From assembly GCA_963971425.1 (NCBI GenBank), contig OZ020519.1, positions 1,690,028 to 1,754,027 of the forward strand: a stretch of DNA of 64,000 nucleotides, read 5' to 3'. Of this stretch, positions 34,427-45,300 are shown in pieces (position 1 is the first letter of the stretch; each line of letters opens with the position of its first letter). Position numbers and translations under genes: made by a program. Below the pieces are notes generated by a model that did not search any database, had not been told where the DNA came from, and saw nothing but the letters and a program-made list of their open reading frames with translations. This DNA is from Bryoerythrophyllum caledonicum (Eukaryota; Streptophyta; Bryopsida; Pottiales; Pottiaceae).

Positions 34427-35291
34427 TAGTCGGCGACTGCTAATTGGTACCCCCAACAGTGCCGGCGAAATGTACGGGATTCTTTTGAATCGCTAACCTT
34501 CACTTGGAGCTAAATAGGTGGTAATGGGATGGAAGTCAGTTGGATATACCCTAATTTTATTGGTGTTGATTATGAGTTCTCATTGGATACAAGGGGTTAC
34601 CTTATCCATTAGCTTCCAAATACCAACTGAGTTAAAACTGTAATATATGGGTTTTACACAAATCTCATCTTAGGAAGACCAAAGCAGCTAAAATTTGGAT
34701 ATCAGCCTAAAATTTCTCATTTCAATTCATAATTTGTCCATTTGATTTGGTTCTTTAAAGTGAATTTTGGATTTTCAACCGTAAGATCTTAAAATAGACT
34801 TCCATATAAACATGCCTTAAACTTTTGGTTGCAATTCACCGTACAGATTGATAGATTTTAGTGTTTAAAGTCAAAACAATGGTTGATTTTCTTCCCTGCG
34901 TTTAGTACATCAGCAGACTTTGACTTCACTTTGTATCAAATTTTTGCATTGTACAAGGTCTAAATCTTTTACCATTGTCTTAAGCATGATGTTATTTCCT
35001 AACCCACCAATTTTTAGAGGTAGAAAAGGGGTGTAGCATATTCAAAACAAGTGTGCAAGGAGTGGAGGTTCAATGATTGCCATTTCACGTTTTATTTTGT
35101 GTACTACGTATGTATTCAAATGATAATCCAAACGGTCAATAAGAAGGTTTTCACCACATATTGTTGTTGAAAAAATAAAAAGTGAAAAATTTGAAGATCT
35201 CTAGGTCTTATGTAGAAAAGATGAAGAATTTTTCCCCCGTTGCCCGACAATGTGTGAAAATGTTTGACTTAGAATAAAATGGCTCTTTACA
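34427..35291 (+). mobile_element. Left half of a TIR element split by the LINE
   Basis: From about 34,700 the sequence follows the 8.4-9.7-kb element ('gtacagattgatag', 'tttagtacatcagcagactttgac', 'gtacaaggtctaaatc', 'aatgtttgactt') up to TGGCTCTTTACA. The continuation 'ttaaagacaagatttttt' is found after the LINE at 47,894. The left terminus is degraded and 34,427-34,700 is unassigned. Confidence 0.7.
35280..35291 (+). repeat. Target-site duplication of the LINE (5' copy)
   Basis: TGGCTCTTTACA, repeated exactly at 47,882-47,893 after the (TTC)n tail. It defines the 5' end of the insertion at 35,292. Confidence 0.85.
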
Positions 35292-37693
35292 AGAACGAAC
35301 TAGATGAACACTGAGTAGAGCTCCGTATTTCCTGGTGAGGGGAGAAGAGAGGGACTTAGATGCAAAACCCTAGATCACGCACAACAGGAGGTGGCTGGCC
35401 CTGTTGTTGAGCCTGCGTGAATCTTAGTGGTTGGCATGTGGTTAGGTGTGGAATGCAGAGTGTGCGTGTTGATAAGGCTCGGAATTCTTTAGATCTGGGG
35501 TTAGAGGACTGAGGGTGGAAAGGTGGTGGCAAGATCTTGCTGTGAGGAATCTGAAGCTAGGGACACTTGTGTTGGAGCACAGATCTGGCCCTTTCAGTCT
35601 TTCCCACAAGGCCACTCATTCCCAGATCGGAGAATAGGTTAACTGAATCTGCTTCCTTCCACATACTCCCTCCTCCTCCCCGACCCAGGTGCACAAGCAA
35701 ACAAGATTGACGACAAGACCGCCCCACCGTCGCCGCAAGGCATCAACACCACTCCACATCAGGCTACCTCTCACCTCCCTTACACTTTTCTGTCCTTTCC
35801 GTGCCTCACCACTGTTACCCACACATTCCCACCATGTTTTGTTAAGCACATACACACTTTACACAACAATTCTGACATCACTTGTTTGAGAGAGTTGTAT
35901 ATCAGATCTGAAGTTCAGCACTACAGAACAACCTCTGAAGTGGAGTTCAACATAACAAGTCCCAAAGATCTACCTCAAGACTGCACGTGGAAGCGCTGGA
36001 GTTTTTTCTCAGATCTAGATCTAACTACGGTGAATCAACAACCCTACAGCACCAAACCGGAGCTTTTCCACGCACACCCGCAAACAGCCTGCACCACAAG
36101 CATAGCCGTTCAAAGCATCAGCAGCAAAGTCAAGCAATTTGAAGGAGATTTGCGGCCGAAGACCAGCAGGCACGCAATCGCAGTACATTGGCAAGGACAA
36201 CACGAACGCGAACAAACAAGGACAAGATCAAATCAGGTAAGTATTGCTAAACCCTCGTCTTTCCGTAATCCTCTTCACAGTCCCTTCCCCCCCCGCAACA
36301 GGTGCCCCCTCTCTCCCACAACTTGCAGCGTCCTCCCTTCCCTCCCCCTACTCCAACCTATATGCAACCTCTCTCCCCCCGCAACAGGTTCCCCCTCCCC
36401 ACACCCCAACCAGCTCCCTACACTCTCTGTAAACCCCAGCCCTTGTAGACAAGTAGAAAGACAAGACACACAAGTAGACAGACAGACCACGTACACGGAC
36501 TTTCAACGTCATAGATCACGCACACGGACTCCTGCAACACAGACAACAAAGGAGCAACACAGACGAACACAAACAGAGAACAACAGAGACAAGCACAAAC
36601 AAGCACATAGAGCGAGGAAGACAAGACCCGGGAGCAAGAAACAGGTCAAGCACAGAGACAGACACATTAAAGACGAGCAAGAAAACGGACAAGGGACGAG
36701 GCAGGCACGCGCAAGGCGAACAGAAGAGCACCAGCAAGTTCAAGCGGCGAGACGAGATACACACAAGGAAAAACGATACATACAGAGACTTGCGACACTC
36801 TTGGATTACCGACCTTCCCCCTACCAACCCCCCCACTACCCACGACCTCCTGTCCCGACCCCCCTACTGCCCCGACTCCCCCACTGTCCCGACTCCCCCA
36901 CTGACCTGACTCCCCCACTGTCCCGACCCCCCAGCAAGCCCGACTCCCTAACTGTCCCGACTCCCCAGCTGTCCCGACCCTACTGCCCCGACTCTACTAC
37001 TACCCCGACTCCCCAGCTGTCCCGACCCTACTGCCCCGATCCTACTACTACCCCGACTCCCCTACTGTCCCGACTCCCTGCCTCTATCCCTGACTCCCCT
37101 ACTGTCCCGACTCCCCAACTGTCCCGACTCTACTGTCCCGACCCTACCGCTACCCCTGACCCCCCTACAGTTCCGACTTCCCTGCTGCCCCTAGTCTCGA
37201 CCCCCTGACCCAACCCCCTCTACTGCAACCTACGACCCCCGGACCTCAACGGTCCCTAACAGCCTCCAACGGCCGGCAACATCATCCCACTTTTTCCAAT
37301 CCCCCTTCCCCTGCGACCTCCCTACCCAAATCCCTACGACCTCCTCCTCCCCCTGCGACCTTCCATAAACACCCTAATCTCCTCTTACGACCTCCTCCTA
37401 CCTCAAGTTGGGACCTTCCCCCCATTTTTTACCTCCTCCTTCCTCGATTATTCCCCCTACTTCCTCCCATCACCCTCTCCCCAACCTCCCTCCCCTCACA
37501 CTCAACCCTCTACCTCACCACCACTAGTAGAGCCCGACAAAATTGCATAAGCCTTGGAAAACGGTACCTATCCACTCCTCGCAAAAACAACGAAAAGAAA
37601 AATAGCGGAGTAGAAGTACATTGGAGTAACAATAGTGAGGAACCACTAGAAAACCTTAGTCCAGAGACTCCAGGTCAACATCCTTCGCCAACT
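35292..37693 (+). promoter_or_regulatory. LINE 5' region with CCCGAC minisatellite
   Basis: Strongly C/CT-rich, with a minisatellite of 'ccccgaccctactgcc' and 'ccccgactccccagctgt' units at about 36,850-37,200. A 440-codon open frame crosses it but begins with TTG, is low-complexity and has no recognisable domain. CAG|GTAAGT at about 36,236 could be a splice donor. Most likely an untranslated, promoter-bearing leader. Confidence 0.6.
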
Positions 37694-39334
37694 ATGGATG
37701 CCATGGACACTGAAAACCCCCACCCAGGAGTTACAAAGATCACAATAGATGAAGATTTAGTATCAAAGGCAAGCAGAGGCCCAACCCCATCCAAGAAAGC
37801 TAGAGGTAGCTACTCCACCATCCAAGTTTCCATCCCTGACCTTTCATCATTTCGATTTTGGTTAGGCTTCCCCACTATGGAAAAACTTGCCATAGATGCA
37901 GGACATGAGCCCCTATTTAGTGGAGAGAATGTTAGAGACATGATCACTCGTGGAGTACCCAAAGAAGAAGCAGAGGAGGCCATCAGCGCTAATGTGGCCT
38001 ACCCTAGGATACCACAACTCTTATACTCTTCGATACGCAACGACAACATCGAGGGCCAACACTACAACCTCACACAGGTACCCTTTGACATCCCTACAAA
38101 CCCTATCACCGGACTTTCCTACGACTTTCACGTGGCAATTCACTTCGAATTGCCACCACATCCCATGCACCATGACGATGTGAAGGGACTAGCCATGGCA
38201 AGGCTTGAATACATGAAAATCCCCTTAGGCACCAACCTCATAGACCCTATCGCCGTCTTATGTAAGGGAGTCAAAAAAGAGGGACAAAGGGGAATATGGT
38301 CCGGTATCATCAAATTACACCTCCTCAGGCCAGAGGTAGATGCTATTGCCCTTCTTCGAGGTACTAGATACTTCATCCTCCATTTGGATCCTTTAGGACA
38401 GGTCTCCCTAGGGAAAGTGTGCAAAACTTTCCACGCAGTGGCCCGGAAGAACTTATCAGTGCGAATCAAGAGTGAGTCCCTTAAAGGTATGGCGGCCCAC
38501 ACCCTCTTCCAGGACGTGGTGACAAATAGTTTCTCGAGAAACTTGGAGTTTGAGATTACAGATGTGCAGAAGGTACAGGAAGAGACACACGCCTTTATAG
38601 TTGCCCCAACCCCACAACAGGCCAAGAAATTTGAGCTTCACCAGATCACCACACACCACGAGGTGATACCGGCACGCGCTAGTAGCTCTAGTGGTCTCTC
38701 CCCCGCGGATAGAGCCAAGAAGGACGCATTGACAGTTACCCTCTCCCAACTCCCCATTTTAATGAACGTGGCAGAAACCACGAATGCTATCCATCAAATT
38801 TTTGAAGCCAAGAATGTCATCTCCCTATGGTTCCACAGGCAACAGAGAGGAATGCACAATGGCAGTGCCAACGTACAATTCCCTAATCCTATCATCTACC
38901 GCCAATTTCTACACAAAACATTCACTGTAGGACGACATCAAGTGGAGATTTCTCCCCACCGCCGCAGCCTTGAAGGTGATGACCCACCCACCACCGCACT
39001 ACTGGAGAAGTGGGGCTTTAATGACATCAACAAAGCCCTCGTGAACACCGTAGCGTCCCTCCAAGTTACCCCTGCTCCTGCTAGCATTACCAGGTCAGAA
39101 ATGACCTCCATTATAGATGCAGGCAACAAGAGACTGCATCAGGAGCTCTCCACCCTCAGAGAGGACATCATCAAAGATACAAAGGCCTACACCGATAACC
39201 GCACCAGTGAGTTACAAGCGAAGCTCTCAAATGTCGAGCAACTGATGACCTCCGCACTGATGGCCATGCAACAAATCACAGGATCGCGGCCTCCAACTAT
39301 CCCAGCCTTAGAAGACCACTCAAACGTGGATTGA
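37694..39334 (+). CDS. LINE ORF1 protein (nucleic acid-binding, RRM-like and coiled coil)
   Basis: 546 codons from an ATG (MDAMDTENPHPGV). The first 340 residues have no domain I can name. About 345-420 has the rhythm of an RRM-like fold (LTVTLSQLPILMN, then NGSANVQFPNP, ending HQVEISPHRRS). About 476-528 is a heptad-rich coiled coil (LHQELSTLREDIIKDTKAY). This fits ORF1 proteins of APE-type LINEs, which trimerise through a coiled coil and coat the element RNA. The stop TGA at 39,332 lies inside the ORF2 frame, and the last 124 nt overlap ORF2 in the -1 frame. Confidence 0.75.
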   Translation: MDAMDTENPHPGVTKITIDEDLVSKASRGPTPSKKARGSYSTIQVSIPDLSSFRFWLGFPTMEKLAIDAGHEPLFSGENVRDMITRGVPKEEAEEAISANVAYPRIPQLLYSSIRNDNIEGQHYNLTQVPFDIPTNPITGLSYDFHVAIHFELPPHPMHHDDVKGLAMARLEYMKIPLGTNLIDPIAVLCKGVKKEGQRGIWSGIIKLHLLRPEVDAIALLRGTRYFILHLDPLGQVSLGKVCKTFHAVARKNLSVRIKSESLKGMAAHTLFQDVVTNSFSRNLEFEITDVQKVQEETHAFIVAPTPQQAKKFELHQITTHHEVIPARASSSSGLSPADRAKKDALTVTLSQLPILMNVAETTNAIHQIFEAKNVISLWFHRQQRGMHNGSANVQFPNPIIYRQFLHKTFTVGRHQVEISPHRRSLEGDDPPTTALLEKWGFNDINKALVNTVASLQVTPAPASITRSEMTSIIDAGNKRLHQELSTLREDIIKDTKAYTDNRTSELQAKLSNVEQLMTSALMAMQQITGSRPPTIPALEDHSNVD

Positions 39335-42300
39335 CCAAGGACTACAGCCGAAGATATCACCAATGTGGCAACACATGGGTGAATAAGGTTGTCACCTCCC
39401 TCCCCTACATATCCCAACTCTCTTCGTACACTCACTTACTCATTGAAATCACTATCTCCTCTAGTATACTCCCCTCTTTACACTACAATATGATAGTTAA
39501 TACCCCAATAGTTACGACACTTGCACCCTCCACACCCCTCCAGCTAGATATAGACTCCCAGAATCTCTACTCTTTCATTTATTTGCCAGCAATAAGGATA
39601 TATCATTCTACTCTTATAGTTGCAGCACACTCTAGCCTCACCATAGTCTACACACCCTCTTCACTAACCTCCTATGCTAGACATACTATATACTCCTTCT
39701 ATCACGCATCCACAACTAAACACATGACTTGGAGACCACATGGCGATTACATGTATTGGCTTTGGGTATTTTTCCCACATATCTATAAACTTTGGAAATG
39801 CATATACCATTACGGTATGAATATCTTTTTGAAGAATACATATGGAATACACACACTCAACACTGATACACCCCTACTACATCTCTACATTACAAACACT
39901 TCTCACACAACCACTCATAACACATCAATCCTGCTCCCACACACACCTCCAACTAATATAAACACTCATCACCATACATACCCCCATATGTATACACCTC
40001 CCACAACCACAAACAAAAAAACAGCCATCATTACATACTCACCCCAAAAAACAAAAATAAATACATCCACACCCACACACATTCACGCACAAAAATACAT
40101 CAAAACAAACACAAAAACACCCGCACACTTACACACAATTACAAACACATACAAAAAATCCACAAACACATATGAACACACACCCACTCATACACACCCA
40201 TACATCCAAACACACACACATAAACTCAATTATACACATACTACATACACACGCAAGCATATACATACAATTACCCATCTACACCCGCAAACAAAAACCC
40301 ACTTATACACCACCCCAAAGACACACACAAAAAAATATCCAAATAGATACACACAAGCCCACAAAAACACTATCAAACACACACACCCATATACAAAGCT
40401 CGAAACCACAAGAAAATACAAAATCACAACAACTTTCATAAACAAAAACATACACAAATACATAAACAGAAACACTACAACCAAGAAAACAAAAACTAGA
40501 AAATACCTAAAACACATATACAAAACAATAAAACTAAAACAACACATTAAACCCTCATATTACAAAACCCTATTACTACAAAGTGGAGATATAGAAACCA
40601 ACCCGGGACCCATGCCTAATATACTAAAAACACATCCTACAACACATAAGAAGAACGCAAAAATTTACTTTATACCAAACTCCATAAAACTCCAACCGGA
40701 ATACAAACACATTGCTCAAACATTTGCCCCCCTTTTAAAACCCACACATACATTACATCAACTATATAACACAACACACCCAAATATTGCCCAATACATA
40801 CTACTAAAAAATATGCATCCACCAACACATATTCTATATGCCCTAATAATCACCATTCACCCAAACATAGACAAATGTAACCATCTTTTAAATGTACAAA
40901 ACCATAATACAATTACATGGACTAACACACTATTACGAACCTTGTCAAACCTACAAAATCCACCCGAAAGACATATTCATACACCTCACCCTTATACAAA
41001 ATTTCTCGAAGAAAACCTAAGTACCATAAAACATGGAAATTCAATACATGAAGAACTGTACGACTTTATACATAATCAAACAATACCGCCATCTAACATG
41101 ATAATAAAACAAAAATTCCCCTACCTCCCTAACAAACTTATTGATGAAACACTAAAATGTTTCGACCCCATACCTGAATATACCCATCCGCCCCCTCCAC
41201 CCTCCTACCTTCCCCCACAGCACCATAATAACACTGAAAACACCGAAAACACAAACATAATTACATGGAATGCTTCATCCCTTAATACTGCTCTTCCTAG
41301 CCTACAAACCCTAGTCACACATACAGACACTCCACCGGCCATCATAGTTATACAAGAAACAAAATTATCCACCACAAAATCTACAAAATATATACAAAAT
41401 ACATTTCAAGACTACAAACTCATCTTTAACAATACACATGCACTTACAAGATGCATTCAACAACGGAGACCATACACACCGGGCCGAGGTGGCCTCCTTA
41501 CACTAATACACAAAAAATACGCCTTCCCAGGCAACATCAACAAAATTCCTACTCCAATGCACATATCACCTTACATCCAAATAATCAAAATCACTAATCA
41601 CCCACTACAACCATGGTTAATCTTTCACATATATATGCCATCTCATCCCGAAGACACTAGATTAACCATAGATATACAAAACACTATTACAACTCAAATA
41701 AATAATAACCCCAATCACACATACCTATTATGTGGAGACTTCAACAGAGACATAGCACTAATTGGTCGCCAAAATGGAAATCACAACACCCCCCCTCAAA
41801 ACATTGATTATCAATGGCGCCGCTTCACAGAAAACTTAAACTTCAATTACATCAATACCGATACACAATTCTCTAGACAAGGGGGCAATAACTATAGTGA
41901 CTGGAGTCTAATAGATGGATTCTATATAAATACAAACAATAATATACGATACACCTCTACAACAAATAAAGATGTTATTCTCAACTCGGACCACTTACCC
42001 ATACAATTACACATCCCAAATAACATACTAATCAACAGAACTCCTACTATCCTAAGCAATGACACTATACGAATACTCAACCCCATACCAAAAAACAATA
42101 TAGAAAAATTCAACACAAAATTCTTTGAAGAAAACTCCATACAAATAGACTCCCTCACAAACACTCTCGAAAATAATAATCAACTATCACAGGTACAATG
42201 GCAAGAAGCATGCCACACCCTAGACAAACTCATCAATAAAATCTCTGATACACTAGAACAAACTTGTAGAGCACACCCAATACCTCAAATGACATACAGA

Positions 42301-45300
42301 ACTTCTCAACAAGGAGGATACTTACCCCGCAAACTCTCTAAAATTTGGAAACAACACCTAACTACATACCATGTTATACGAAAAACCATTAGAATTGTAA
42401 AATACAACCCTCAATGGCGTAACCACCCCATATGCAATGAACTACTAACTCTACAACACACTCAAATCCCTACCCCGCCGCCTCCGGATTTGCCCCACGA
42501 CACATGGATAAAAGATATCGCACTAATTGCAAAAAATGCCAACATACAAGCCCGCAAAGTAACCTCAAAATACGCCAAAGATAACATCAAAAAAGCCATC
42601 TCAAAATACAGACAATTATATGAAATTAGCCCAAAAAAAATCAACAAAAAAGTCTTTAAAAACCTTGAATCCCCGTCAATGGATTGCATCAAAGATCAAT
42701 ATAATAATATTCTAACTAGCCCCGAAGACATCGCGAATGAAATATTCAATCAACAAACAAAAACCAATAGACCAACAGTGCCAACATGTAACTATCAACC
42801 ACAACACCCAACCAAATGTACATGTGCAGTACGCCAATACCCATGGCATGACCTAGATGGATTTACCCTTGAAAAAATAGGCGAACCAGAAATGCCACTA
42901 CATAAATACTTTAACAGAGCCACATATGACACATGCCTTCAAAATCTTGGTAACAACAAAGCCCCAGGCCCAGACCGCATACCAAATTCAATACTCAAAA
43001 ACATGCCCCCAAGATTTCATAAACTATTATTCCTATTCTTCTCTCACTGCTATAAACAAAAGCAAATACCAAACTCATGGAAATCAAGTACAACAATTTT
43101 ACTATACAAAAAAGGCGACCCGTCTGTACTACCCAACCATAGGCCAATTGCATTAGCTAACACAATATATAAACTCTTTACTAGTACACTCACCTCTATA
43201 CTATCCTCATATGGTGAAAAATTCCAAATCCTACATGATAGTCAAAAAGGATTTAGAGCAGAGAGAAGTACCGCTCGACAAATACAAACTATAATAGCTG
43301 CACTAGAAGACGCAAGATTTACAAACCAAGATATATACATATTATACGTCGGCTTTAAAAATGCCTTTGGCTCAATAGACCACGCCCGACTACTAGCAAT
43401 AATGATGGATCTCGGGTACCCAAAAGATGCAACTACACTTGTCGGAAACATCTACTCTCAATCATCCACTTACTACATTGGCGAACACTTTGGGAAAACA
43501 AAACCTATACCCATTCAAAGAGGAACTATACAAGGGGACACCCTTAGTCCATATCTATTCATTATATTCTTAGAACCACTACTCAGATGGCTAGAAAGAG
43601 GCAACAACGGATACACTTTTGGCACATCACAAGTCACAATAAACTCCGCCGCATACGCGGATGACCTCGCCGTCATAAATAACAAAATCAAATCTATCCA
43701 AATACAACTCAATAAAATTGATAGATATTGTAAATGGGCCGGTATGGACGTAGGTGTCCCAAAATGTGCCGCTACCGGTTGCCCAAACAAATCCAAATTA
43801 AACCCTACCACCTTCAAAACCTTAATGCAAGCTTCTAACATCAATTACCGCAATCAACCGATCCCTACATTACACCAAAATGAACCATACATATACTTAG
43901 GCACAAATCTTGTCCCCTCACTAAAATGGAAAATCCAAATTCACACTACAACCACGAAACTCATCAAACAATGCAAAGAACTAGCAACATGCCCGGCCAC
44001 CATGAAACAAAAAATTAAAATGGTTGATACCGTATTACGCCCTGGTGTGGCATATAGCTTCTACGGTGTACCATATTCTATGCCAGCTATCAAAAAACTT
44101 GATAAAAAAATAATAGCCATACAAAAAACCATATGTGGATTACCAAAATGTATGTCAAATGCAATAACCCAACTCCCACATAACCTATTTGGACTTGAAG
44201 CTTTCTCCCTCAAAAATGCATACCTCCGATGTATAGGCGAACAACTACAAAATGCTTTGAACGATAAAGGTAGACTTGGAAAAATATATAATGGATTAAC
44301 TCAATACGTCCTTGCCCAATATGGTGGTGCCGAAAACATACCGAGAATCAAAAAAAATAACTGTATAAGATCACCAATAACACGAACATTCTTCTTATTA
44401 AAACATATAGCTAAAGTCCATCTTAAAAGTACGATCCCAAAATTCCTCACTAATCCTACACCACTAGAACTACTATGGCGCCAAGAAACACTAAACCACA
44501 ACACACTTAATGCCCAACTCTCCCAAAAGCTTCTACAAAAACTCCTCTCAAAAAATATTTTTGAAATAACCCAAATTACTTTACCTAACGGCACACACAT
44601 CATGAACAATGAGGACTTCAAAACCTACCACTTCACTCCATCCAAACTATTAAAAAGTGCTCTAAATGTTGCTAAACAATTATTTTGTCACCCAACATGC
44701 CCCACTACTTGTCATATTCCTTGTAACATACACTCATACTCTTATATACTTAAAGATACATTCGTCACCCTCAACAATAGCATCATCCCAAGAAATATCC
44801 CACCACTAAACAACCCCCCTAACCACCCACATCCATACCACCCCCGTCCCCCAACATACATCCCCAAAAACCCCACCACATATCCCATTAATAACATCAT
44901 ACACCATAAAACTATCCAACACACAGACATAAATACTATACAAAATACCTACACAAAATATTTATGTCAATGGCAACAAAATGGTAATACATACAATAAA
45001 TGGCTTCCCCAAAGAGACCTTTTCCCAAGACACGACACTAATACCTCTACACACAACACCGAAAAATTAAAACAATACTACCAAAAAACTCAAAATAAAA
45101 TTTACTCGGATATCATCCTAGCCCACCACCCCCAAGAACAATTCTCAGACTCAAGATTCGTAACACCACCCATAATTATTCCACTCTTAAACATCCATAC
45201 AACAGAATGCAACCCCGAAAATGATATTCTTACATCCTCAAACACAATTCAAATAGATAACAATCAAGCACATCTATACGAAGAAAATGGCCGACATTTA

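Noticed and set aside
35886..37208. 440-codon ORF in the LINE 5' region as a real protein
   Set aside because: It starts at TTG, is low-complexity and Pro/Thr-rich, is generated partly by a minisatellite and shows no domain; open frames occur on the other strand too.
40570..40611. 2A peptide as evidence of an integrated virus
   Set aside because: The surrounding frame is a LINE ORF2 with APE, RT and RNase H; no capsid, helicase or viral polymerase features are present.
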